From contig OZ020256.1 in NCBI GenBank assembly GCA_963971285.1, positions 3,226,501 to 3,290,500 of the forward strand: a stretch of DNA of 64,000 nt, given 5' to 3'. The position numbers were made by a program, and so were the translations under genes. The DNA comes from Astropecten irregularis. Taxonomy: Eukaryota; Echinodermata; Asteroidea; Paxillosida; Astropectinidae. Shown one piece after another: positions 36,581 through 49,560 of the stretch. The notes beneath the pieces were generated by a model that saw only the letters and a program-made list of their open reading frames with translations, was not told where the DNA came from and made no database searches. Every line of letters starts with the position of its first letter. Position 1 is the stretch's first letter.

Positions 36581-36966
36581 GGGCGATTGCAAATAGTGCG
36601 CCACCAAGAGTTTGCAAAGAGTTGGCCAATCACAATGCGTGAAATTCTGTTTACCTCAGGGCCCTTTTCAAACCAAGGCTACGGCTCCGGGTCCGGGTCC
36701 GGGTCCGGTTCGGCTCAGTCTCAGGCTCAGGCTCACAGACTCGGGCTCAAAATAGAGGCTTTTGATACTTCTGGTTAAAAAAAATGCTTCACCTTCAATA
36801 AAAACCCACCGTGCCCATGGATGGCAGAGACGAAGCCGGAGCCTGAGCCGGAGCCGAAAGTTTGGAAAAGGCCCAAGATTCGCATTGGGTCGACAAATTC
36901 CGTAAATTGTGCAAGTTGGCAAACGCGTTGCAAACACTTGGTGGTGCACACTTTTTGGAATCGCCC
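36581..36966. mobile_element. GGGCGATTGC MITE carrying a nested hexamer-armed MITE
   Basis: Outer ends GGGCGATTGC...CCACCAAGAGTTTGCAA and TTGCAAACACTTGGTGG...AATCGCCC are inverted. Inside, 36659-36874 is a complete hexamer-armed element (GGGCCCTTTTCAAACC...GGTTTGGAAAAGGCCC in inverse form). The nesting shows the hexamer element inserted later. Confidence 0.75.
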
Positions 36967-36975
36967 AAAATCTTG

Positions 36976-37081
36976 GGGCCTGTATGTTTAATGTAAAGAT
37001 CTCATATTTAGGGATCCACGTCCTACGCAGGGTACGATAAAATGGGATCCGGATCAGCAGAATCCGTGATCAAACAGGCCC
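36976..37081. mobile_element. GGGCCTGTATGTTTA MITE, second copy
   Basis: Inverted ends GGGCCTGT and ACAGGCCC-like. The interior shares TTTAGGGATCCACGTCCTA and GGATCAG with the element at 20694-20810. Confidence 0.75.
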
Positions 37082-37089
37082 TAATATCT

Positions 37090-38990
37090 TTATATATCAG
37101 TGTGGTCCACATCGTAACCTATACGTTTTCGCTTTACATGTATTTTTCTATACCAGGAATAAGGAGTCACTGGGTGTGTTTAATCCAGGGAGTTCCGATT
37201 CCAGATGTTACCCTTATTATGTCCTGTCTTTTCGTGGCACAGTTTAAAACTATTTCTCATTACCATCCATAATCATACATTCAAGCAATAAACGTGTGGG
37301 GCGCCCTCTGTCTTTCAATAATCGCACCACTAACTGTACGTAACCCAGAAATGATTCATCTAGCTTAACTATTACTTTACTTATCACTTTCAATTTGGTC
37401 GACTGCTTTTCTATCAAACTTACGAAGGTCAGTTCGCGGAAAGTAGGACATAATTACAGCTGAAGTTAATTAGTAGAAAACATGAATGGACCAAGAAACC
37501 TTGAAAAGGCAATTATAATGGAAAGAGTCTCCTGATCGCTCGGGTTTGTTTGGATGTTATCACCATTTAATTATCGGGTTTTGTTTTTACAGTCTTGCAC
37601 GTCGTTAAAGGGAGACATAAACAAGACATGATTTAAATGGGGAAGAACCGAGGGTATGATTCCGAAAGGGTCACAGAAATTAAAAGAAAACAAATTCCAA
37701 TATTCGTAAGACAACTCCATGTTAATAGTTTGAACGCTTGAACGTTATAACTCCATATGTTCCTTGCTCTGTGCTAATATCAACAAGTATAGTGGTCCTA
37801 AGCAAGTTGAGAGTGAAATTTGAAATTTGTTTCAGGTGAGTGCCTTTTCGTGGTTAAATCTTCATGTGAAGATTTTACAAGCGTATATTACATCTATAGG
37901 GTTGCAGCTTGTTTTAGAGGAAAGTCACTTATTATCTTAATTTTTTAAATCAGTAATGCTGAACAATGTTATGCTCTGTCCTTTGTCAGGAATGAGGACG
38001 GACTGAGCGTACAGAGCAAAGTCACAAGAAGAGACTGTGCCACTGCCAACTTTTCAATATTGAATGCACTCACTGAGAATACCGGACTCTTGGCGCCGTG
38101 GCAAGCATCATGAATATCTTAATCCAATCAGTACAAAATGGCTTTCACGGCTCGCAGGTTGTACCGTCACATTAGGGAGACAATCCATCACAAGCATGTT
38201 CCTTATTTCCCAGTATGCTGCGGGTTAATTTCGTGCAATTCGACGGTTGGATGAATGAATGATAATAATGGGAAACAATACGCTGACTTCCCCACCGGCA
38301 TTATAACGCTTCCATTATACTGAATAAAAGATATCGGATAACAATTCGTCTGGGATGATTAAAATGATTAAAATCAAGATGGACGGTTTAAGAAGGAAAT
38401 ATTTCCGGTGACCAAATTCATTGAACATTTTAACTGACGACGATGCAAAGGGGGATTTCACATGCTACAAAGCCGAGTTTCTTGAAATGTACAATATTGC
38501 TAGTACGTGTGTAATTATTGATTCTTGAATGGGTTTGATTCATCAGGCATGGAATGTTTGCAAGATACGGGTTGGTATTGATATGCTGTTCCTGTCATTT
38601 CGTATCTACAGTGAGCAGCAGTAGTGCTGTCATGCAACAGTGTGACCGCATCATTGTGATAATACGGAAAGAGTGTCAACCTTATAGTCGGAGGATTGCA
38701 AACGTTGGCAACGCATAGTCTTAGGATCACTGACGTCGGGATACCAGACACTGGTCAACTGGTATAGAGAATGACTATTGATTCGTATTGTTGGTAAATT
38801 GAGTGACGTCACAGTTTATTCCTCACTCGTTCGCATTATTTTCATTAAAACCGCACTTTATTAAAAGCAAAACTTGAAAATTCGGGACATAACTGACATC
38901 ATACAGGAAAAAAGATATCATGGATTTTAATTAAAATAATTCCATATAACAAGGACCCTTTAAAGGGCTTCTACAACATGGGTAAAGATG
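37090..38990. other. stretch without a recognisable gene
   Basis: No gene, RNA gene or clear repeat supported. Confidence 0.35.
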
Positions 38991-39019
38991 ACAGAACAGC
39001 TGCAGGCTGCTCATAATTT

Positions 39020-39311
39020 GATTTGTTATGGAATAAAAACAAACATGTGAAATTTTCTGCTCAATGGATCATTGGAAACAGTAGAAAACAGCGAAAACCT
39101 ATTGCAATTGTGAGGGAATATAGCTGTCCCATTTTGATCATCCTAAGTTCAAAAATGTTTTGGTGTTTGATTTTTAACCATTTTCTGGATAAATACAGCT
39201 GCATTTCAGGCAGAAACATTTTCACAGTGTGCTCCTACCATTTACAGTTAATAAGTGAATCTGTAAAAAATTATGTTTTGGTTTGTTACCAAAGTTGTAT
39301 ATGCCCTTTAA
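39020..39311 (-). mobile_element. TTAA-type MITE, divergent copy 5
   Basis: The right end (GGTTTGTTACCAAAGTTGTA...CCCTTTAA) and interior (TTTCTGGATAAATACAGC, GGCAGAAACATTTTCACAG) match the family in reverse. The left end is unclear. The open frame here (39023-39394) is repeat sequence, not a gene. Confidence 0.55.
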
Positions 39312-40394
39312 CTATTCATGCACTTCACGTGAAAACTCAACGCCAAGTGGTTCAAATGGCAGGAAGTTGCCCTTTTCTCAGAAGACACGGATAATTTTGT
39401 TTTTATATGTAACCATTTCTGGAACACAGGCAACAAACAGAGCAAACAGGACTCTTAAAATTGAAAAGGTTACAAGACAAAAGACTGCCAACGCATCTTT
39501 TAATAGTCAGACCATCGATTGATGAGGTGGAAGGGGGGTTACCAGGCCAGCCAACATCTGAGATGCGTGCCAACTGAATGGTACATTAACCAAATATCTC
39601 AGCGCTAGTTCTTGAGTTACGCGCCCTATTTTCATTCCGCAGTGGTCACGTGCAAATGAGAAATCTGTATGCATGTGCAGGGTTTCATGTTTTGACGTGA
39701 CCCCATTTTTACACTTACCAAAGAAAGGGGGGAAATGGACAAGACTTGTATAGGGGAATTCCAAATTGGCGAGTCTGTCTGCTTTGTAGCGTAGGAAAGG
39801 CTGTGTCCGTTGGGAGGGTGAGTGAGGGTCTGATAGTCACTCAGAAGCATGTTGGCCAATATTGGGGTCAGTGTTGTGTTTAATAAGCAACTGAACTATA
39901 CAGGTACTATATTATAATAGACGGTGAATATTTGAACCGCCGATATGTTCAAGTGCTCTTATGACAACCAATCCGATTATACGGGACTTGTTCCTTTGAT
40001 TGGTCTGGTAGAAGGATAGAAGAGTTTAATTTGATTAAGTTTCGGTCAAAAAAGGGTTCAAATTTATTCTGTGGGCTTTGTTGTGTGTATGATTGGATCT
40101 ATAATGAATTTTCACTCACACCGGCAGAAAAAGGGTAATCTTCAATTGGATCTATACCAGAGGCTTGATGCGGTTATCCCCATAATTTTTTAGAACCGAG
40201 AAAAAGACCCAGACCATGGACGCCATCTTGGCTTAACGTTGATCTTTTCTTTAGAATTCCATCCGCCAACTTCACCAGTGTTTGCAAGTCCAGACATGCA
40301 GGAAGAGTTAGAGCAGAAAACTTACAACAAACAAGCTTTGAAACAAATAAATCTGGACACTAAAACCGTAACTTCATCAAAGAAGCAAACGGTA

Positions 40395-40500
40395 TATAGC
40401 GGGTTCGAATCCCACCCGTGCCAGCCCTTGAATTGTTTGTATAGCAGGCGCTTACCCGATATGCAATATTGATGCACGTCGGTGAAGGGCAAGGCCATAA
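40395..40500 (+). repeat. tRNA-like (SINE-type) fragment
   Basis: A B-box GGGTTCGAATCCCACCC at 40401 continues into GTGCCAGCCCTTGAATTG. No A box precedes it. A weaker tRNA-like head (TAGCTTGGTGGCCCAGACG) is near 40607. Confidence 0.4.
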
Positions 40501-40699
40501 TTTATCAAATTACGGCTATAGCACCATTAGACATTCCTAATAACAACAGCAATTGTGATATGCATACTGTGAATTGATTTGAATCACCCAAGTGACCCCA
40601 GCTAGCTTGGTGGCCCAGACGTCTGCACTAAAGAGTGGATCGAAGGTCCTATAAAGGTATGCATCCCAACAGAGCCGTACCGGTACGTGTCTCGTTCGG

Positions 40700-42960
40700 C
40701 ACTAGAAAGCCCCAAGCCTAGTGCTGAAAGTACATAGGGAGCAAACCCTTACTTAACTAGCCTAGTGGTATTACCCCCAATGGAAAACAAATCACATCAA
40801 TAAAACACACAGTGATAATAGAACCACCATTGCCACACACATACAAAGACGCCACTTCACAAAACATCCGCGAACATGACAGTGTAGATTAGACGAAGAA
40901 TTTCAAGACGACTCTTTCATTTTGCGCTGATGAGCTATATTTCTAAGTTCGTATCTTCTCATATCTCATCAGGATGAAGGGCTTGACTGCACAGATGGTA
41001 ACGGCGACACTCTCTAATGATTGATATTTCACTCAACTGGTGTATCCAGTTTGGACGCGCTTCCGTCTGAGACAGCCAATGGAGATTTGTGTTGTCACTT
41101 AGATTAATCGACAAGGGGGCTTCCCAACGGGATTGCCTTTCGATGAAATGAAGATGATGAAGAAGGAGAAGACGAATTCGCAAATTGGTCTTTCGCACGA
41201 GCATTTGGCACGGAATGAGTGACAGCTAGGCTGACCGTCGTCCCAGCAACACCGCATCACGCAAAGGATGCAACCGTCTTCCTCAGACTGCTGACCTGCA
41301 TGATACAGCTATCTGATTGCTTCCTGATTAAAGAAGCATCGGTGGAAGCGATATTTCAATTCCATAAAGATCTGGAAACATGATACCAAAGCTAGCGGGT
41401 CATTTTGAATTGATAGTGTCTGCAAATTCAACCAGCCATATTATACACACCGCATAAACATACTGATACACAAGGGAAAATAGACGAACAAAAATCTGCT
41501 CAAAAATTCAAAAAGTACCATTACATTTTACATGATCGTTTTCCAAAATCTTATAGGGAAGCAACCTTTATGAAAATATAAAACAGTTTAGATAACGTTT
41601 CTTTTTACAAATGTTGGCCAACAGAAGGCCCTAGAGGACCACTCAAAGGTGAGGGCTAAAGGAAAGGAGAGAGAAAAACAGAGCAATTAGGAAGATCTGT
41701 TTGCAAGAAAACTATTAACATTACGTTTGAATTGAGACAGATTATATCCTGTAGCAAAACAGGATGAGGGTAGGGAATTCCAGAGTGAGGCAGTGCGTGG
41801 GAAGAAACTTGAAGAATATCGATATCTTGATTATTTGATTTGGGGACAGTAACAGAGAAAGGATGGGAACTGCAATAATGAATTAGAAATGAATATCAAC
41901 AATTCAGATTAAATTACCAGTAATCGTTTGTGCATCATTAAAGTGCGATACCTCTTTTGAAAATCCAAGATAATTGTGGATTAATTATTCAATTTAGATG
42001 AAATTCCACACTCAGCACATGCACGATGTTAATCCGATGGCATACTCTAGCGCGTGTGTTGGTGCTCGTACCAAGTGTTGAGGTGAGAGATACGTTTAGC
42101 AGCTCGCTTCCCAAGTGAGGATGTCAACGGTTGCTTCCTCAAAATGACAAGAGAAGGGCAACGTCAACACGTTAAAAAAAACATCTGAAGGGCAGAGGAC
42201 TGAGGATTAAGTGTCATGTGATGGTCAGAAAATATCTACACAATTTGTATACCACATACATGTGTGGACGGGCATGGCTACTATTAGCTTAATCTTCGCC
42301 GGGGAAATAGTTGGAACGCCGGGGGAATTAACTAGAAGGCGATGACATCTCTCCCCGAAGGACTTTGGGTTCCTTTTCCTCTTTGATGTCTATTATGTTC
42401 TTGACGAGAGAACAACATCTGGAGAATGAAACAGTCAATAAGAGAAGCAAATTGCAGTGCTAACACCAGGCTGAATATAGCTGTCCGTGGTCGTGATGCA
42501 TTATGGTCGTCAGGAAGGATCGTCTTGTCGGATCAATATACCATTATCTGAAACAAGTTCTTACATGACGTGGATACATGCAGGGCATAAAAGACTGACA
42601 TCTTTGGGCCGTCTTACACCACGTGTTTTGGTAGACTTCCAATCTGGCCAATTTGACCCGAAAAATACGATTGGGATGTGTGTTTTTTAGGCTAATTTGA
42701 TATAGATTCGTACAAGAAATAAGTTTCAACATATTGGCAGATTGTCAATGATTGGTAGTTGTTTAAATTCAACAATAAGTTATTGTTAGGAACCTATCAT
42801 TATAACCTCACGTGACTCTACTCAATATGCAGTATCTGTGAGAAACGTTAGTTGGCCATGCAAAAGTCATCATAACTTATACCAAATGATACACAATGAA
42901 AGGTTGATAAATGCAATCGCACATTTAGCCAAAGAATATAGTGCAAGATTATGGCATAGG
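40700..42960. other. stretch without a recognisable gene
   Basis: No coding region or repeat that I can support. Confidence 0.35.
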
Positions 42961-42984
42961 TATATCTAGCCCTTCAACATCACC

Positions 42985-43089
42985 ATGGCTAGCCGGCAGC
43001 GCCCTAGCCGTCCCCGGCCGCCGTGTTCCCCGTACCGGGACATCGTGGCTTCCCCGCAGTATTTTCAACATGAGCCGCCTCGACTTTAA
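42985..43089 (+). CDS. small CpG-rich ORF (34 aa), unrecognised
   Basis: ATG in a strong context (ATCACCATGGCT) begins a 34-codon frame rich in Arg, Pro and Ser, ending TAA. The local DNA is sharply more GC and CpG rich than its AT-rich surroundings. No domain or signal peptide is recognised. It might be a micro-ORF, the first exon of a gene, or chance. Confidence 0.2.
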   Translation: MASRQRPSRPRPPCSPYRDIVASPQYFQHEPPRL

Positions 43090-43099
43090 ATCTGTGTGT

Positions 43100-44188
43100 G
43101 CTTAGTTTGGTAAATACGTTGACAGTCCACGAGGCAAATTAATGGTGTGATCCGAGTAGCAGAATCATAAGAATTTATCGCGAAAATCCTGCTTGCCCGA
43201 TTGGTAAGATTCCAAATGTCCGTTAGGTTTGTTATCTTTTTGAACATGCCATTACAATCATTAAGTTTTCAAAATACATAATTGTTACCCGGGGAACTTT
43301 TTCATCAAAATCTTTGCGCCGTTTCCGAGAAAATCAAGCATAATAATTTCTGTTTTTACTTTAATTTCTGCGCGATCCTTCTGTAGCCTATTTCATTTTG
43401 ATTATTCACATATAGAAATCCAGACGCAGTTACATAAGATGACTGACATTTCAGAAGAAGATTTTTTTTTAACAGGAAGACTTTTCAAATTCTGAACCAT
43501 ATACCTTTAAGTTTAACCCGATATACAAAACACAATTCTAAAACAGACAAGTACTAATTCAAATTGAGGTAAATGTTAGGTACATGCTTTCGTGATGCAA
43601 GTAGCACACGGGTGTGCAATAACACGTCATGAACTTTTATGAGAAGCACGAATCCGAGTTGCAGCGCCTACACAAACACGTACAGACGCACGTTTATACC
43701 ACGAGCAGAATCTTACTTTTGCTTTTACCGCCACTAAGAAGAGAGAAAACTCACCAATGTCACTCTTAAACCAAACGTGTAGGAACGTGCACGTGTACAG
43801 ATATACATGATTTCTGCTTTAAGAGATGTGTACGGTCATAGATCATGTGTATTATCGTAACAAGACCCACACAGGCATCGGGGAAAGCAACAAACTTCAG
43901 CGCGTGCTTAATTCCTACGACGCCAGAAAGTGCAACCGAAGCCGCGTTCTTCGAAAACACACATTTCGTTTAATTTGATTCCGAACGCGGTAATGGAACG
44001 TTTAGAATCTGGTTTTATTCATTAAATGAGGAAGACAAAGTGATGTTTTTATAAGACCAAACATAATGATACATAAAAGATTTGAGGCTTTGCATGGGGA
44101 AATTTGGTATGTGGATCGGTTTGCGGAAACACCCATAAGAATCGTTTGTATACTTTCGCACTTCTATTTCGTTCGCACTCCTCGTAAG
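43100..44188. other. stretch without a recognisable gene
   Basis: No gene or repeat supported. Confidence 0.35.
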
Positions 44189-44234
44189 GTGTCAACGTTT
44201 CGACTAGCCTGCTCTAGTCCTCATCAGGAGACCT
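44189..44234 (-). ncRNA. hammerhead-ribozyme-like motif 2
   Basis: On the minus strand: GGTCTC (stem I), CTGATGAG (core), GACTAG-AGCAGG-CTAGTC (perfect 6-bp stem II with 6-nt loop), GAAAC (core), GTT (cleavage-type NUH), GACACC (pairs with GGTCTC except one position). Stem III is only the palindrome AACGTT, as in type I hammerheads that act as dimers. Such ribozymes are known in Penelope-like retroelements and satellite RNAs. All core nucleotides are present. Confidence 0.6.
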
Positions 44235-47200
44235 ATGATACATACAGAAATATATATCAGTGGTAATTGCTAAAAGTTGTATAATACAGATTAACAATCT
44301 TAATTGTTACTTCCCGGACTGAAAAACAACTCCTGACAAAACGCTTTTCAATTATGATTTATCTACTGATAATCTGTTTTGTTTGTCAAAGTCCAGCTGG
44401 GAAGACACAGATACTCTACGATAAGATCGAAAACAATTAGATGTACAAGCAAATGGCAGTGCTGTGTAATTGGTATTGGGAAACATCAGGCCCAATAACA
44501 TTCTGCATGCTTAATCAGTAAAATGCGACTAGCTTGCCAAACACGACGAAGCAATAGATATTCATAAGGCGTGATTAAACCTTTTCCCGCATCAGACTTC
44601 GTGTTTAACTGTTTAAAAGGAAGGCAAACCTAACTGATCTCTTGCACACCTATTGAATTGCACGTGCCGCTGTACAATATGCCCACACGAGTGTTGTATC
44701 GGCTCTTTGGTATAATGCTTTTCAAAAATCAGTGCCCGTGCTTGAGCGAAAGAACTCAGAAATTCAATCTTCTTCGTATTAAACCCAAAACAATAAACGA
44801 AGATAAGAACAATTTTAATGCTATGAACTTAAGTAGAGGACATTTTAACAAGTTTCACTTGGGTTAACGGCCTGGATCAGACTTGTAGATCTATTATTTT
44901 CGTCTTTTCAAAACAAAAAGAAATTAAAAACAAAAACCACTTACGATTTTCAATAATTCGTTACGATTTTTGTTAAGCCGTGGCATCAATTAAAATCGTG
45001 TAACTTTACCCGAATCCAACAAAAATCACTGTGTCCCAAAGTTACTTTGTATTATGATTTGATCGAAATGCATTGATTTTTAAAACTTGACCAATGAGAA
45101 TAAAACAAAAGTTAAATGAAAGACTGCGCCACATTTCAGAACGATATCATTTGTGCAAATTGCTTTGTATCTTTTTTTGTCAATGGCGTCTCGAAAAAGA
45201 AAGAGTTGTAAGAGCTTTACGACTCTTTCTCACGACCCAACGTTGCTATAAGGATAAAGATAACAATTTTCCCATAGAGTGGTAATTTGGTACGAGGAAA
45301 GTACCATTCACTGCAACTTATACTCTGACTGTTCGGTTTAGGCCTACCTGGAAGAGACCACGCTCTAAAACTTCGAGTCAAAGTGATGGAAATTGAACTC
45401 GCCTCCAACACACTTAACGGCGTTCATGTGACAGTCTACACACTTAGAAACTGCCCAGAGTGAGTTCTGAGAGTGACAGTCTGTTTTCCTTGCCAAGTTT
45501 TTACAGCACATGTAAGAGGAAACCGTAAGACGTTCTTAAAAACACACCAAACAGCCTATAGTTAATTCAAATTGTGTATAAACTTCTACATGTGACGGTT
45601 AACGGAGGAAATTGCACGTTAGATTTATTGGGCCCCAGGGGAGTAATCTGACAGCTGCAGTTTGTACCGTGACCGGTCACGATCGTCCCCGCCGCACGCT
45701 GCGCGTGGCAGACGGTCGTGAACTTGAAGCTCGGAACGAACGACCCAAACAGGACGGTATGGCCTTATACCTGGACGAACAAGCCAATCAGGAAGGAACG
45801 TGGAGTGGAACGCACAGAGGATATTAGTCAAATTAACTCGCAGGGCACGGCAATGAAAAGATAATTTCATTAGGATCCGTCCTTTAAAATTACAGTGTGC
45901 AAATTTGATTGAAACACTGAATGGGTATAATACGCGATGTATATACCACGAGGGGGGCTACCGATGCATGCTTTGCTGACTTTTAATTTTCACTAATTAC
46001 ATTCAAGGGGAAATGAATATAAACACAATGGAGGCATGTATCAATAATGCGGCAGCATCCATTAAGCCCTCTGCTGAAATTGGTAAAAGCAGTGACATCT
46101 TTCATCAAGTGGATAACCTGAGAGGCTTGACACTGGTGTATTGTGATTGAAACTGCTTCCTGGAATACCGCCCTCACTCTTGAACAAATAAAGACCTTCT
46201 GGATGCTGACGTTTCATCTGTCGTTCGATTAGCAATTCACAGATGGATCCATTAACAGTCAAGATGTATAGAGATATTAAAATCTCAGTGAAGACGTTAC
46301 CGATGGGCCTATACTACATTTGTTCAACGCAATCTTTTTCAAGAATTATCGGCCGGTATCCCCATGTCATACTCTACCCATATTTCAATACCTATGTGTG
46401 AATGAAGCAAAAGCCTCAGATATTTTGTGGAAGATGTGAGGGTGAAGACACAATGAAACAGTGAGTCACCAAGACGGTTTATAGTAGTAATGCAACTGTT
46501 CTATGCCCCATATTGCCCGCTTGATATTGCACGCTTAATGCCGGCCGCTTCTCCTTTTTTCTTTATATTATTGTGCTAAAACAAGGGTCGCGTTGTATTT
46601 AGGGCGTGTACAACGCACACAGCTGATAATTTGTTTTGTCATTGAATAAAAACAAACCTGTGAACTTTTTAGCACATGTCATCATCGGAAACAGAAGAGA
46701 ACAACGGAAAATCGTCGCAATTGTTACGCCATCGTTGAAATTGTGTAAACCTGTAAATCTGTGAACATTTTTTAGTTTTGTTTTGTTACAATAGCCTTGA
46801 ATAGCCATGCTTGTCACTGCTATTCCATGTAAATTCCATTTTTCAAGTTTTACCACTTTTTGATCAATAAATATCTACTTGCATTATGATTCGATTGATC
46901 GACAAATTATGCACGGTTGGCCGGATGAAGCTTTGAGATGCATTGGTGGCGCTCACACTCAGGATAAAAATACTTAATGGGAATACAAGATCAAGACGGG
47001 TAACTCGCAATCAAAAGTGGCAAGAATAGGCCTAATTATAAGAACGTTTGGGACATAGAAATGGACTTGAGTGTTTTTTGACGAACCGTTCGGGGCCTAA
47101 CTCTGAGCACTCTCACTACGCTCTGTTAGAACTTGTTGCTTTAAAGGTATATGTTTACTGACGATGGCTGGTCAACATTTGGAAAACGGAAACAAGACAG

Positions 47201-47743
47201 TATCCCACAGAACCACACAGTTATGTTAATTATGGTAATCGTCCGCAGGGCAAATATAACATATGCACTCCAGCCTTCACTTTTAAAAGTACAACCAACC
47301 CACCCAGCCCACACTCTTTTAAATTTCCATTTGACAATTTCACTTCCGGATAGTAAAGGTACAATCCGCAGCTTTAAGATGTATCTTAGGCTTTTTTGGA
47401 TCGATCACAGCTTGAAATGTCAAGGAAGAGTCGAGATGAAAGATTTAGATAATGAGATCCTAGTCAGCAGCTGCACTGAATCCCATTAGAGGATATCACC
47501 ATTTAAATGTCTGTGCTGTGCTGTATTGGGGATTGGTAAATAAGATAAATAAGTAAATAAATGGATAAAATAACCGCCATATGTATCAATATTTGCCTAA
47601 TAATGAGTTGATGCATTCTTCAAATGTGTCACCAATGTGAGGGTGGTTGGAGGTTTGATAAGACCTAGTTACAACGAATGTCCCTATTTGGACGGGAAAG
47701 GAAATACACTGCATGGACTATAAAGCTAATCACGGAGAAACTG
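44235..47743. other. stretch without a recognisable gene
   Basis: No gene supported. A relic related to the reverse copy at 39020 lies at about 46630-46860 (ATAAAAACAAACCTGTGAAC, GGAAACAGAAGAGAACAACG). Confidence 0.35.
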
Positions 47744-47998
47744 AAGCAAAGTGTACACTGTCAACAATTTAGGTAACATTCTCGGTAACCTGTTGCCCAG
47801 TTAGGGAAACACGCCTGGGCAACATGACTTTGGGCCCTGCGTACAACATTTGGCCAGCATGTTACAGAGATGTTGCTGCGACATTTTACCCAACTCGTTT
47901 TGTTCTGTGTACACTGACAACATTTTCAGCAACAAAGTACTGGGCAACACGTTACCGAGATTGTTACCGAAAATGTTGACAGTGTGTACACTCTGCTT
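47744..47998. mobile_element. palindromic MITE with ~55-bp inverted ends
   Basis: The left arm begins AAGCAAAGTGTACACTGTCA and contains GGTAACCTGTTGCCCAG. The right arm is its inverse (CTGGGCAACACGTTACC ... TGACAGTGTGTACACTCTGC). About 255 bp, no ORF of note, no obvious target duplication. Confidence 0.75.
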
Positions 47999-48668
47999 GA
48001 GAGTCGGAACTGATCAGAGCATGGAGGTAGACATAATTAGAGCAACTTTGGAAACAGGATGCATTTCCTTATGTTGGCTGGCTATTATAGAAAAATCAAG
48101 GCGACCAAGGGAGTAAGTAAATGTCAAGAAACATGAGGAGGGATGTGGGTGGAGGCCAGTCACTGCAGTATATACGTGGTTCATCTGCTGAACACCTGCA
48201 GCAAAGAATTGATTTGTCCCTCGTTAAGAATCACTAGCGACTTCTGTAATCTACCGAAGCTAGTATAAGGAATTTCATGATTAGAGACTGTGTTTTTAGT
48301 ATGCACACGGTGTTAAAGTCTAGTTTATTTTCGTTTTTATCCCATCGAAATTGCGATTACTTTAGTGCAACGTAAAAAATCAGCGTTATCGCAAGTGCGA
48401 TGGATTTTCAGTTAGCCATCGCATCGCTGGCAGAATAGCGATGATCGCAAAACCAGACTTTAGTGGAATCGGCCCCTGATGCTTCGCGGGACAGGGGGGT
48501 CTGCCATGCCGGTACTTTGAATGTTACTGACCGTGGCGACCCCATCACACTCCCCGGTGACTGATGCAGGTCTTTCCCTGCTTGATCGCTCAGAGCGTGG
48601 TATTATAAATAGTACGACGTACACAGGTTGGGACCTACGGCCGATAGTCAACACCACCTCCGCACTGC

Positions 48669-49102
48669 TTAAAGGTTCACTGTAATAAAAACACATCTGA
48701 AGTTTAATACATCTGTACTGTTATAAAACTCAACCTGTCTATCTTTGTTTATGCTAAAAAATATTGTATATAGAAAAAGGAGGTATTTTATACCCATAAT
48801 TGAGCACCCCACTTTTCGAGACGAAAAACCTTGCTTACGTCACATGCAGAACGCCACACAGTATACTGCGGTGCGAGCCTATACTAGTTCTGTAGGTGAC
48901 GTCACAATCTATTGTTGCGTGGGTCGGTTCCAAGAGGGACTTTTTTGAGGGGCGGGGCATACATATATCGATTTTGTAATTGTTTCGCCAAAAAGAAGCA
49001 CTTACATACAAATATAATTTATATTTTCATTAATTATGTATTAAGCAATAATTTTAAAGCACTTTCATCCCTTTCCCACATTTTATTACAGTGAACCTTT
49101 AA
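48669..49102. mobile_element. second TTAA-flanked MITE family
   Basis: Inverted ends TTAAAGGTTCACTGTAATAA and TTATTACAGTGAACCTTTAA, 434 bp apart. TTAA at both ends fits piggyBac- or Kolobok-type targeting. Distinct interior from the family at 7627. Confidence 0.8.
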
Positions 49103-49560
49103 ATACTGATGTGCCCAGCCTTCAAAAGCTCCTTCAATATCACCACAAGACAGACACACGTACAGCAATCAAACCTTTACTCGGGAAAAGGTTGTAAAGC
49201 CAGAGGCGGGGCTTATGCTGGCCTTCGGGGGGTGCTATTCATCGATCTCATCGCGCACAATATGAAAGACGAATCCTCGCAGTGGATGAAATGGCACACG
49301 CTCGTCTCGTGTTACTGAGAGTCACCGCGGTATTCGCAAGAAAAACAGGGGAAACTTTGAACACACCTTGACAACGATTTATCACCTGATTCAACCCCGG
49401 CATGCCCCTACAATTCTCTTCCAAAATCAAACGCAGCCTTGTTCAATGTCAATACGCTAAATCCATTAGTGAAAAAAAAATCTAAAAACAAATGATACTT
49501 TGATGTTGATAGTAAGCAACATCATTCTAATAATCGCAAAAATAGATAGTCCATTTCATG

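Noticed and set aside
39023..39394. 123-codon open frame
   Set aside because: Most of it is the reverse copy of the TTAA MITE.
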